Shown: in pieces, positions 36,526 to 45,544 of the stretch
Layout of the letters: every line of letters begins with the position of its first letter
Position numbering within the stretch: the first letter of the stretch is position 1
Assembly: GCF_009664365.1 (NCBI RefSeq)
Contig: NZ_CP044310.1
Coordinates: forward strand, 4,343,001 to 4,407,000
DNA length: 64,000 nucleotides
Direction: 5' to 3'
DNA from: Paenibacillus xylanilyticus
GTDB lineage: Bacteria; Bacillota; Bacilli; Paenibacillales; Paenibacillaceae
Notes under the pieces: generated by a model
What the model was told of the DNA's origin: nothing
Seen by the model: only the letters and a program-made list of their open reading frames with translations
The model's database searches: none
Translations under genes and position numbers: made by a program

Positions 36526-38778
36526 TTACTTCTCAGCCGGAAGCGGGGTGAACAGCAGATTTACAGGAAGATTGCTTCCTGGTGCCGCTGAAAACAGAAT
36601 GGTAACACTCTCACCATATGAGCCTGTGCGATAGAGTACACTTTGCTCGTTAGGAGCACTCAAGGATTTACCCTCGGAAATTTGTACAACCTGTCCGTTA
36701 ACCAGTGCCACACCTGAATATTTACCACCACGAGGGTTGAACGAGATCAGCGTACGCGGTGCTACGTTATTCAGTGTAATTTTATAAAGCACACCAAAGT
36801 TACCGGCGTTGGAAGCATCTGTGTAAGCCATAGGGTCTGTTCCGACCAGGTTTGGATCACTTGCATTGTCACCAAGCGGAAGACGGGAAGGCTTCGAACC
36901 TACTTCTTGATCATACGTGATGACACGTGTTGCATTCGGGTAAGTTCCCCGGTTGTGAACACCGTCACGATCCAGTACTGGCAGCGTAGACCATACTTCC
37001 AGCGGATCCTTGTTTTCTTCAATCATAATAATGTTGTAATCCAGTCTGTAATCGCTGAATACATCGGAGTACAGGGAGATTACCTGGCCCTTCTTCATCG
37101 GCAGAGCACTAAGTTCCGTAAGAACCAGTTTGCTCTCTCCTGGCTGCAGGACAACGTCCAATTTGCCAGTGCCTTCCTGCATGGATTTGAACCAGCGGTC
37201 AATCGATAGCTTCCCAGCTACAGTAGCAAACGGAGATGGACCTGCGAAGCCCATGTTTTGCTGCTCCAATGTTGCCGGATACATATTGTTGTTGGTAGCC
37301 ACAACGTACATTTTTACGTTTTTGCCTGTATTATTCACGTGGTGAATCATAAAACGTGTTTGTCCAATCGAAGATTCCTTATAGACAATTCCTTCGCTGT
37401 TGACCGTTTCCGGACTGTTACTGCGAATCAGAATGCTTTGCTCATCATAGTAAGTGTATGGAACCTTCTCCATGGCAGGGACTTCTCCACCATTGAAGGT
37501 GAACTTCCCACCAACCGGTGTGAACAATTGATTGAAATCAGAGAGAGTGTACAACGTTTCGCCCGTGATATTGATGATTTTGGAATAGCTGTCACTCAGA
37601 CCGTGTTTGTCTGTAACTGTAATCGTAATGGTCTTCGGCCCTGGAACAAAGAATGCCAGTGCGTTGTTGTCCCACTCTGTTGTCTCAATCGCGTTTTCGT
37701 CGTCTGTGCTTTGATCAATGTAGGTGATCTTTTCACCCATTTTGTACTCTTCCTTGTCTGTAGTGAACATCGCTACAGGGGGAAGATTTGGTTTTTGGAC
37801 CTGGATTGTGACAGAGTAAGGATCACTCCATTGACCGCTTGAATCCTGGACAGCATACGTTACCGTATATGTACCTGGTTGGTCGAACGAATCCTGACGG
37901 CCAGTCCAGCGCTCATCCACAATGTCCAGTCCTTTCGGAGAACTGTATTTCGTTGTGTATGTTACGTTGTCACCGGCAAAAACTTCTTTGGGTACCGTGA
38001 AACTGGCTACCGGTTTGGTACTCAGTTTCAATACCACCGTTTTGGCGGATTGGTTCACTGTATAAGTAATGTTGAGTGCCTGTGTAATTGAAGTCAGCGG
38101 CACCATAAACGTATTCTTTTGTTGGTAAGCAGCGCCCTTCATCGTTCTTGCTTCACCATTAACGGTATAGATTTTGCTGTTGGTCTTGAAACGCAGCTCA
38201 TCTTCCCCGCTAATAATAATCGTTTCCTTGGTCGTGTTGTCGTACTTCACATCATAGCCAACTCGGTCAACCAGCGCGCGGATCGCTACATAGGATACAC
38301 CATTTTTGACAGCCATCGGCTGTCCGGCTAGGTATGTCTTGCCATCTTGCACCATTTTATTGCTGTTCATGTACAGCGTCAGGTCTCCACCGGCAGTGCC
38401 GGACTGACCACTAGTGGAAGGCTGCTCAACTTCTACAGGTGTAGGTGCTGGCGCTTCTTCCTCTGTACCTTCTGCATCTTCAGACTCAGCAGGAGCTGCA
38501 GGGTCAACTGGAGTAACGTCCGTACCTGATGAATCCGTGGATCCAGGATTCGTCTCCTCTGTTGTATCGTTATCGGATGTCTGTGTACCTGATTGATCTT
38601 TAACTTCGGATTCCGCTATGGTTTGTTCTTTCTTAATAACCTCAACGGATTTAACTTTGGCTGTATTCACTGGTGTCGAATCGCTCTGATCAGCTGCCTG
38701 TGCATTCGCAGGAATGGCTGCAAACGCCTGAAAAACAGCTAAAGCGGTAAGTATAGACAATTTCCTCTTCAAATTCAT
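36526..38778 (-). CDS. Large secreted protein with stalk and PKD-like domains
   Basis: 750 residues. Signal peptide 1-28 (SILTALAVFQAFAAIPANAQA). Residues about 30-128 are an acidic Ser/Thr/Pro/Glu-rich spacer. Residues 130-255 form a copper-amine-oxidase-like stalk domain (AVKNGVSYVAIRALVDRVGY; TFMVPLTSITQALNITYTV). Residues 258-405 hold two PKD-like beta-sandwich modules (VASFTVPKEVFAGDNVTY; VAMFTTDKEEYKMGEKITYI). The remaining 340 residues are of unknown fold. No catalytic site was recognised; probably a wall-associated surface protein. It stands alone between terminators. Confidence 0.8.
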   Translation of the reverse strand: MNLKRKLSILTALAVFQAFAAIPANAQAADQSDSTPVNTAKVKSVEVIKKEQTIAESEVKDQSGTQTSDNDTTEETNPGSTDSSGTDVTPVDPAAPAESEDAEGTEEEAPAPTPVEVEQPSTSGQSGTAGGDLTLYMNSNKMVQDGKTYLAGQPMAVKNGVSYVAIRALVDRVGYDVKYDNTTKETIIISGEDELRFKTNSKIYTVNGEARTMKGAAYQQKNTFMVPLTSITQALNITYTVNQSAKTVVLKLSTKPVASFTVPKEVFAGDNVTYTTKYSSPKGLDIVDERWTGRQDSFDQPGTYTVTYAVQDSSGQWSDPYSVTIQVQKPNLPPVAMFTTDKEEYKMGEKITYIDQSTDDENAIETTEWDNNALAFFVPGPKTITITVTDKHGLSDSYSKIINITGETLYTLSDFNQLFTPVGGKFTFNGGEVPAMEKVPYTYYDEQSILIRSNSPETVNSEGIVYKESSIGQTRFMIHHVNNTGKNVKMYVVATNNNMYPATLEQQNMGFAGPSPFATVAGKLSIDRWFKSMQEGTGKLDVVLQPGESKLVLTELSALPMKKGQVISLYSDVFSDYRLDYNIIMIEENKDPLEVWSTLPVLDRDGVHNRGTYPNATRVITYDQEVGSKPSRLPLGDNASDPNLVGTDPMAYTDASNAGNFGVLYKITLNNVAPRTLISFNPRGGKYSGVALVNGQVVQISEGKSLSAPNEQSVLYRTGSYGESVTILFSAAPGSNLPVNLLFTPLPAEK

Positions 38779-38976
38779 TCTTTTTCTTTGGCTCCTTCTG
38801 CTCCCATTTTATTAATATCCCCCTCAAAAAGTCATACTATTAGACGCTTGTCACCGGGAAAAGTTGCTAAAAATAATAGATTAGAAATGTAAAGTTTTAA
38901 TAGAGCGAAAACACTATGAAAATAGTTAGTTATCATTTCATCATCATTCAAAGATTCAATTGGTGATTCAATAAAG

Positions 38977-39023
38977 AAAACCTTACCATTATATGGATGG
39001 ATATCACCACATAATAGTAAGGC
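38977..39023 (-). terminator. Terminator of the six-gene sugar operon
   Basis: Minus strand CCTTACTATTATGTGG / CCATATAATGGTAAGG (one or two mismatches), then TTTTCTTT, just after nagZ. Confidence 0.85.
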
Positions 39024-39042
39024 TGTCTTTATCCCTTTAAAG

Positions 39043-40665
39043 TTAACTTAATCGGACGGGCAAGCTTCCACTCGGATTCAGTTCACCCGTAATTAACAAG
39101 GAAAGTGCACGTACCACGGCAGGTGTATTTTCATAAGTACATACGTAAGCTCCTGGCCTTGGCATTTCCAGCAGATCATAGGGATTACGCAAAGCTACGA
39201 CAATTAATGAATGGTTTACACTCAGCCGTTCAATCAAGTAACGCTGACCTTTGGGAAGGACCCCGGCTGAAGTGTACGTGCATACAATGACTTGTTCACC
39301 CTCCATTACACTTTTAGTAATTCGTTCTGCTTCTTCATATGACGGCTGTGTTGTTATCTTATGCTCACGAACATGATTTTTGATTTGCCCAAGCACCATC
39401 CCAAGTGAATCCGAATGGGACCAGGGTTCATCTACCTCTGTTCGCTGGACAACCTCAGGCCATACAACCAACACATTTTGTTCCGGCTTTAATGGCAGTA
39501 CACCGTCATTATGCACTACAGTAATGCTTTTGGATGCAATTTCATCTAACAGCAACTTCTCCGGAACAGATGACAACGAATATGGCATTCTTGATTGTTC
39601 ACTTGATTGTTGACTTGATTGATCACTTGATTGTTGACTTGATTGGCTATCGCAGCGTTTTTGCTTCCATTCCACGACACGCTCCAGCGCCAGGTCAATG
39701 ATCTGCTCTTCGATGTCTCCATGGCGGACCGCATCCACCACTGCATCTATAGCTGCAATTTGCTCCTCCAGGGTATGACTGACCAGAATCAAATCTGCTC
39801 CCGCCTTAACTGCACGAACAGCTGCATTCGCAACCCCATATGGTTTGGATATTGCGTGCATCTCCAGACAATCTGTAATAATAATCCCTTTAAACCCCAT
39901 TTGTTCGCGCAGCAATTTATGTAATACGTTACGGGACAACGTTGCGGGAATAGGCTCAGGTTCAATGGCCGGGAAAATCACATGTGCGGTCATGATGGCA
40001 TCCACATCTGCCTCAATGGCCCGGCGAAAAGGCCGCAGCTCCACCTGCTCCAGCCTTTGCCATTCATGCGGAACCGTTACCATGCCAAGATGTGAATCTA
40101 CGGCCGTATCTCCATGCCCCGGAAAATGCTTCGCCGTTGCAGCTATGCCACTGGACTGATATCCAGCAATGGCTGCCGCACCATGGACGGCGACGTTCTC
40201 CGCATTTTCTCCATAGGATCGCACGCCTATCACCGGGTTAAGAACGTTATTGTTCACGTCAACAACGGGTGCAAGGTTCATATCGATCCCAATCCGCTTA
40301 AGCTCGGTCCCAAGGATCCGTGCACATTGATACGTGTAATCCGGATTACACGTTGCGCCAAGAGCCATGCTTCCCGGCACTCGGGTAATCCCGTCCTTAT
40401 CAATTCTCGCAACCATACCGCCTTCCTGATCTACCGAGATCATAAGCGGCAGCTCACTGCTTTTTGCGGCCAAGCTCTGCAGCTCGGCAGACAAACGGGT
40501 CAATTGTTCCACACTTTCCACGTTGCGCCTGAAGTAAATAACACCCCCAACATGGTAGTCCTGTATCAACCGCATAATCTGTTCGTCCACGTGCTGTCCA
40601 TGAAAGCCGCACATAAACAGCTGACCTACCTTTTGCTCCAGTGTGAAATGTCCCCATGAGCTCAT
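39043..40665 (-). CDS. nagZ: Beta-N-acetylhexosaminidase (GH3, NagZ-like)
   Basis: 540 residues. The GH3 barrel (1-330) has FMCGFHGQHVDEQIMRLIQD, SVDQEGGMVARI, KHFPGHGDTAVDSHLGM with the His-Asp catalytic pair, and IIITDCLEMHAIS with the nucleophile Asp. A C-terminal alpha/beta domain follows, as in two-domain Bacillus NagZ. No signal peptide is visible, so it is probably cytoplasmic and splits imported GlcNAc or muropeptide disaccharides. Residues about 340-358 are a Ser/Gln repeat made by 12-base repeats. The ATG overlaps the regulator's stop. Confidence 0.93.
   Translation of the reverse strand: MSSWGHFTLEQKVGQLFMCGFHGQHVDEQIMRLIQDYHVGGVIYFRRNVESVEQLTRLSAELQSLAAKSSELPLMISVDQEGGMVARIDKDGITRVPGSMALGATCNPDYTYQCARILGTELKRIGIDMNLAPVVDVNNNVLNPVIGVRSYGENAENVAVHGAAAIAGYQSSGIAATAKHFPGHGDTAVDSHLGMVTVPHEWQRLEQVELRPFRRAIEADVDAIMTAHVIFPAIEPEPIPATLSRNVLHKLLREQMGFKGIIITDCLEMHAISKPYGVANAAVRAVKAGADLILVSHTLEEQIAAIDAVVDAVRHGDIEEQIIDLALERVVEWKQKRCDSQSSQQSSDQSSQQSSEQSRMPYSLSSVPEKLLLDEIASKSITVVHNDGVLPLKPEQNVLVVWPEVVQRTEVDEPWSHSDSLGMVLGQIKNHVREHKITTQPSYEEAERITKSVMEGEQVIVCTYTSAGVLPKGQRYLIERLSVNHSLIVVALRNPYDLLEMPRPGAYVCTYENTPAVVRALSLLITGELNPSGSLPVRLS
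39591..39646 (-). repeat. 12-base tandem repeat inside nagZ
   Basis: Plus strand TTGATTGTTGAC-like units: four 12-base copies with one or two substitutions and a partial fifth (39591, 39603, 39615, 39627, 39639). The unit is a multiple of three, so copy changes would keep the frame. It encodes the Ser/Gln-rich linker between the barrel and the C-terminal domain. Confidence 0.85.
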
Positions 40666-41912
40666 GTCTGCATTTCCTCCTCCAATGAAGTGGTTATTCT
40701 ATGGCTTTGCCTATATTCGGACGGCTTCATATGAAAATGTTTATGAAATACCTTCGAGAAATAACGCCGCTCTTTATAACCCGTGGCTTCCCCAATCGAC
40801 GTAATGCTCCATTCCGTTGTACTCAATAACATCGCTGCTGTTTCCATCCGTTTCTGGGTCATATATTCAACAAATGTAACCCCGACATGGCTTTTGAACA
40901 GCTGACAAAAATAACTTGAACTAATACCAAGCCAATCCGCTACTTCATCTATGCCAAGATCATGATCCAGATGTGTATCCATATACTCACATGCAGACTT
41001 GATCCATTCCGAAACTGAAGGACGCGAGGCACTTTGTTTCTGACAGTGCCGGTATCGCTCAATAATCTGGTGGTCCAGACATACGGGCGTATCGTCAAGA
41101 ATAATCCTTGCCTTCATTGCTGAGTCAACAGCAAAGATGGCATTAAGTCTCTTTTGAATACGCTGAGCTAGTTGATCTGCTCTGGTCTCCCATCCAAGCG
41201 AAGCCTTGAGCAATATCCCCCATTCTCCCTTACGGACGTGAGTTATGATGCTTCCTTCGATTATTTCGGTTAGATCTCTAAGATTGGTATGAATTTCATC
41301 ATGCCACTGCTGATGCTGGTCAGCTGTCCAGCCCATGGAATGGCGGAAATAACCTTCTGCATCCACAAGAATCAGGACATAGCGATCAGCAGAAGGCAAC
41401 GTTTCCGAGTTTTGCACGGGGAAGCATGCCAGGTTTTCCTTTTCACCCCGCAGCAAGTCGGTCACATGTTTGTGCCTGATCCAGTTTTCCATTTCTATAC
41501 TTCGATGGCGTTCAGACTCACTTGTTACTCGCTTCTGAATAATTTGTTCAGTTAGCTCACGTAATTTGTTCTCCAGATCCGAATAATCAATGGGTTTGCA
41601 TATGTATTCATGTACATTGTATCGGATGGCCGTTCGGGCATATTCGAACTGCTGATATCCGGTCAGCAAAATAATTTCACATGACTCACCCCGCTCGCGC
41701 AGAATTCGAATAAGTTCCAAACCATCCATGGTAGGCATGCGGATATCGCACAGCATAATGTCAGGATGGCAATCAGCCACCTTATCCAGTGCTTCTATTC
41801 CACTTCTGGCCGTGCCTGTAATTTCAATCCCCATGTCCTCCCAGGGCAGGATCAGTCTCAAATTTTCCAAAATCGGCAGCTCATCATCAACAATCATTGC
41901 CGTCAGATTCAT
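40662..41912 (-). CDS. Two-component response regulator, AraC type (YesN-like)
   Basis: 416 residues. Receiver domain 1-120 with acidic pair DDELPILENL, phosphoacceptor Asp in PDIMLCDIRMPTMDG and Lys in EYICKPIDY. A middle region of about 180 residues is of unknown fold. The C-terminal 100 residues are a double helix-turn-helix AraC domain (LGIDEVADWLGISSSYFCQL; SITSIGEATGYKERRYFSKV). It directly follows the kinase gene (no gap) and overlaps nagZ by 4 bases. Probably activates its own operon upon sugar sensing. Confidence 0.92.
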   Translation of the reverse strand: MNLTAMIVDDELPILENLRLILPWEDMGIEITGTARSGIEALDKVADCHPDIMLCDIRMPTMDGLELIRILRERGESCEIILLTGYQQFEYARTAIRYNVHEYICKPIDYSDLENKLRELTEQIIQKRVTSESERHRSIEMENWIRHKHVTDLLRGEKENLACFPVQNSETLPSADRYVLILVDAEGYFRHSMGWTADQHQQWHDEIHTNLRDLTEIIEGSIITHVRKGEWGILLKASLGWETRADQLAQRIQKRLNAIFAVDSAMKARIILDDTPVCLDHQIIERYRHCQKQSASRPSVSEWIKSACEYMDTHLDHDLGIDEVADWLGISSSYFCQLFKSHVGVTFVEYMTQKRMETAAMLLSTTEWSITSIGEATGYKERRYFSKVFHKHFHMKPSEYRQSHRITTSLEEEMQT

Positions 41913-43748
41913 CTAGGCATCCCCCTGCTCATATCGTGGAATTATGCATTGAATCACTGTCCCATGTCCTGGAGCAGAACATATGAATATGCCATATCCC
42001 GCCCCGTATCGAATTCGTATCCGATCCGCCACACTTCGTAAGCCAAGTCCCCGGCGTTCAGCCATGGAGGATAGGGAATGCTCCCCTTCCTTTGCATGCG
42101 AATGTTCCGGAGGATCTTCTGCCATGTATTCGAATCTCCCCATTATTTCCTGGGGAATGCCAAGTCCGTTATCCTCCACTTGCAGTATCAGATTATGGTG
42201 AAGCTCAAACGCACTGATTCGAAGTACTCCCTTGTACTCAATACCCTCAAAGCCATGCTGAATGCTATTTTCTACTAAAGGCTGCAAGGTCAGTTTAAGT
42301 ACGGAGGATGCATATAAATGAGTAGGAATATGCACTTCGTACGTAAACAATTCGCTGAATCTGTATTGCTGAATTTCAAGATAACTCTGGAGATGCCTTA
42401 CTTCCTCGCCCAGTGGAATTTCTTCCTGATCCTGAATACTGATCCGAAGAATATTGCCAAGACGGTTTACCATTTCGCTGACTTTCCGTCCCTCTCCTCG
42501 CATCGCCAGCCCGTTGATAGATTCCAATGTATTGAACAGGAAGTGTGGCTTGATCTGAGCCTGCAGCACACGCAGTTCAGCCTTGGCCTTTTGCTGCTGC
42601 TCTGCCCGCACACGGCGAAACAGGCTTCCAATCCTGTCCAGCAATTCATTGAATCCATGGGCCAGAAGCTGCATCTCATCGAATCCCTTACCCTCAACCC
42701 GTGCGTTGAAGTCACCATCCTCGACTCGCCGCATGAAACGGACCAGTACCGCAATATTGCCGGTTATCCGATTCATGAAAAACAGGTTGAAGACCATCGC
42801 AGCAAGAAGACAGACCAGAATAATAATCACCGACCAGCCTGCAAACACATTGGTTTCGGCCGACAACGCTTCCCACGAGGTTACACTGATTAAACTCCAA
42901 CCGTAGTTTTTCAGATGATACTGGGACAGGATACTCTCCGTGCCATCAAATACGGTCCGGATGCTGCTGAAGCCGGGTCCATAACTGGCCGCGTTTACGC
43001 CGAGGTTCTCCATCTTCTCCCCACTGTACCGCCCGGATGGGTCATAGACGACCAAACCTTCTTCATTAATTAATAAAAAGGACGTATTTTGAGCGGAATC
43101 ACTGATCTGCAAATGCCGGAAGATGCGATCAATCTCCCCCTTTTTGATTTGTACCACCAGAATTCCGATATTTTGAAAATAACTGAGTTCCTTCACTAAC
43201 CTGATCTGCGTAAAGACAGGATCGTTGCCGGTAAGTTCGGGATATTCAAGCGGGGCAAGCCATTTGGGCACGCCGTTAAGCTGATGGATTTCCTGAAATA
43301 AAGGGTGTACCTTGAATTGCTGAAAAGGAAGCGTTTCAAAATTTTCCTTGGTAAATATGGAGACAATCTGATTGTTCTGGGACGAACGCAGATCATATAA
43401 GAAAGCATAGCTAATAAACGGATAGTTATATAGAAGAGATCGGAAATTGCGCTGGCTGGCATTGAGCGATAATTGATTACCGGTCCCGAGATCCTGCTTG
43501 GTCGGGTCTTTGGCGTTGAGTGCCATTTGAAATACCGACGTGGCGATCCCGTTATCCGTGACATTGTTTATCTGCTGAAAAACATTTTCGATATTGTAAC
43601 TAATGGCCTGGAGGGCATATTCGGCTTGTTGGTTGTATTTCTTCTCAATTGTATGTGAGGTAACCAGGAACATCCCGATACCCAGTGCACACATCGGTAC
43701 AATAATTAACAGCAGAAATGCCAAGGCCAGCTTCATGCGCAAGTTCAT
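41913..43748 (-). CDS. Sensor histidine kinase (YesM-like)
   Basis: 611 residues. Helix 1 (ALAFLLLIIVPMCALGI), an extracytoplasmic sensor of about 260 residues, helix 2 (WSVIIILVCLLAAMVFNLFF), HAMP, then a His_kinase domain: IKPHFLFNTLESINGLAMRG with the phospho-His, LQPLVENSIQHGFEG N-box, VEDNGLGIP G-box. ATG at 43748 follows GGGGAG by 7 bases; TTG 43763 overlaps that site. Partner of the following regulator. The sensor domain probably monitors the binding protein or its sugar. Confidence 0.92.
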   Translation of the reverse strand: MNLRMKLALAFLLLIIVPMCALGIGMFLVTSHTIEKKYNQQAEYALQAISYNIENVFQQINNVTDNGIATSVFQMALNAKDPTKQDLGTGNQLSLNASQRNFRSLLYNYPFISYAFLYDLRSSQNNQIVSIFTKENFETLPFQQFKVHPLFQEIHQLNGVPKWLAPLEYPELTGNDPVFTQIRLVKELSYFQNIGILVVQIKKGEIDRIFRHLQISDSAQNTSFLLINEEGLVVYDPSGRYSGEKMENLGVNAASYGPGFSSIRTVFDGTESILSQYHLKNYGWSLISVTSWEALSAETNVFAGWSVIIILVCLLAAMVFNLFFMNRITGNIAVLVRFMRRVEDGDFNARVEGKGFDEMQLLAHGFNELLDRIGSLFRRVRAEQQQKAKAELRVLQAQIKPHFLFNTLESINGLAMRGEGRKVSEMVNRLGNILRISIQDQEEIPLGEEVRHLQSYLEIQQYRFSELFTYEVHIPTHLYASSVLKLTLQPLVENSIQHGFEGIEYKGVLRISAFELHHNLILQVEDNGLGIPQEIMGRFEYMAEDPPEHSHAKEGEHSLSSMAERRGLGLRSVADRIRIRYGAGYGIFICSAPGHGTVIQCIIPRYEQGDA

Positions 43749-43778
43749 ATCCGTTCTCCCCAATAACCGCGTAGGCCA

Positions 43779-44612
43779 TCAACCCTTGACGCCGCCTGCG
43801 GTTACACCTTCAATGATTTTCTCCTGTAGTATGGCGTAAATAACAATGACAGGCACAACACTATATACAATTCCTGCGGACATCTGAGCATAGTTCATCT
43901 GGTACTGATCACGAAACTGGACCATGCCTACAGGCAGGGTGCGCAGCTTATCTGTAGATAGGAAATAATTGGCGAGCAAAAATTCGTTCCAGTTGCCGAG
44001 GAAATTCACGATAAATACCGTAACGATGGCTGGAACTGTAAGAGGTATCACTATTTTAGCAAAGATCCCTGGGGCCCTCAAGCCATCCATTACCGCTGCT
44101 TCCTCGATCTCTCCGGGAAGTGATCTCATAAAAGCAGCCAGTATGATAATTGTAAAAGGAATTGCATTCGCTACATAGGGAACAATCAGAGCCAGATGCG
44201 TGTCCAATATGCCCAGCTTGCGGACGAGCAAATAAATGGGCAGCATCAGCGCATTGTTCGGAATAAGCATGCCGGCCAGTATAAGACTATAGAGAAACAG
44301 GCTCCACCTGCGGTGTCTCATCCGGGTTACAGCAAAAGCAAACATGGCGCCCAGAATAATGGTACCTGCCGAAGAGAGCACGGAAATGTACATGCTGTTC
44401 CAGAAATACGTACCAATCTTGGCGTTGACCCAGGCTTCCACGTAATTGCTGAACACCCAGTTCGTTGGCAGACCAAATGGATGAAGAGCAATCTCATTGT
44501 TATCCTGTTTGAATGAAGAGAAGATAACGAATAAAAAGGGAAATAAAATAGCCAATAAATATAACATCAACAACACATGAGGAATACTGGCTCGTATATT
44601 CTTTACCATCAA
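43779..44612 (-). CDS. Sugar ABC transporter permease (MalG-like)
   Basis: 277 residues, six membrane helices. The ATPase-contact EAA loop is EEAAVMDGLRAPGIFAKIVI, with LPLTVPAIVTVF-like sequence after it. The N-terminus LLAILFPFLFVIFSSFK and the C-terminus IIEGVTAGGVKG are typical of CUT1 carbohydrate permeases. It overlaps the other permease by 4 bases. No ATPase gene is in the operon, so it probably uses a shared MsmX-type ATPase. Confidence 0.93.
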   Translation of the reverse strand: MMVKNIRASIPHVLLMLYLLAILFPFLFVIFSSFKQDNNEIALHPFGLPTNWVFSNYVEAWVNAKIGTYFWNSMYISVLSSAGTIILGAMFAFAVTRMRHRRWSLFLYSLILAGMLIPNNALMLPIYLLVRKLGILDTHLALIVPYVANAIPFTIIILAAFMRSLPGEIEEAAVMDGLRAPGIFAKIVIPLTVPAIVTVFIVNFLGNWNEFLLANYFLSTDKLRTLPVGMVQFRDQYQMNYAQMSAGIVYSVVPVIVIYAILQEKIIEGVTAGGVKG

Positions 44613-45493
44613 TACTCCACCCTTTCGTTGTGCCTTGCCACGAGCAGTTGGTACACAGCCGTCAGCACAAGTGTCAGAGCAAAGATCAGAACCGCTACCG
44701 TATTGCCGTACCCATATTTAAAATTGGTAATCGCATATTTGATCATATACGTAGCAAGCACCTCGGTGGAGCCGGCCGGTCCGCCTTTGGTCATTACAAG
44801 CACAATGTCCGCAGCCTTCATCGCTCCGGCAATGGACAGCATGATGACAACCGAAATAATGGGCCTGATGAGTGGCAGCGTGATTCGGGTGGCCCGCTGC
44901 ACTGCCGTCGCACCATCGATGGCTGCTGCTTCATCCAGGTCACGGGGAATGGCCAGAATGGCCGCCAGTACCATAACAATGTAAAATCCGGTCCACTGCC
45001 AGGCATTGGTCACAAGAATGGACAGCATCGCGAAACGATTATCCGAAAGCCAATACACCGGCGGAATGCCAAACGTATTGAGCAGTTGATTCAAAAGCCC
45101 GATGTTGGGCTCATAGATAAATCCCCACAAAATACCGATGACTGCCGTCGACATAATGGAAGGTAAAAAAACAGCCGTTTTGTAGACTCCCTTTAATCGT
45201 TTGACATTGGCAATAAGCAATGAGAATAATACAATCAGCGGAACCTGGATCAATACGGAAAATCCGATAAAAAAGCCATTATTGCGTGTGGATATCCAAA
45301 ACCGTTCATCCGTTAAAGCCTTGGCGTAATTCGACAAACCCACAAATCGTGGGTCTGTCGAAACGCCATTCCAGCTGGTCAAGCTATAGTACAGTGAGCT
45401 GCCAATCGGATACAGGAAAAACATGACAAACAAAATCAATGCCGGTAATACAAACAGCGTGTAGATGAGTGGGCTGCGGAGTGAAGTGTTCAT
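44609..45493 (-). CDS. Sugar ABC transporter permease (MalF-like)
   Basis: 294 residues, six membrane helices. EAA loop DEAAAIDGATAVQRATRITL. N-terminal LPALILFVMFFLYPIGSSLY and SWNGVSTDPRFVGLSNYAKA are typical of the first CUT1 permease. AAGGAGGCTGAAT precedes the ATG. The gap after the binding-protein gene is 51 bases. Confidence 0.93.
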   Translation of the reverse strand: MNTSLRSPLIYTLFVLPALILFVMFFLYPIGSSLYYSLTSWNGVSTDPRFVGLSNYAKALTDERFWISTRNNGFFIGFSVLIQVPLIVLFSLLIANVKRLKGVYKTAVFLPSIMSTAVIGILWGFIYEPNIGLLNQLLNTFGIPPVYWLSDNRFAMLSILVTNAWQWTGFYIVMVLAAILAIPRDLDEAAAIDGATAVQRATRITLPLIRPIISVVIMLSIAGAMKAADIVLVMTKGGPAGSTEVLATYMIKYAITNFKYGYGNTVAVLIFALTLVLTAVYQLLVARHNERVEY

Positions 45494-45544
45494 ATTCAGC
45501 CTCCTTCAGTAACTTCAGTTGCAGCTTTGGATAGAGTTGATTCA

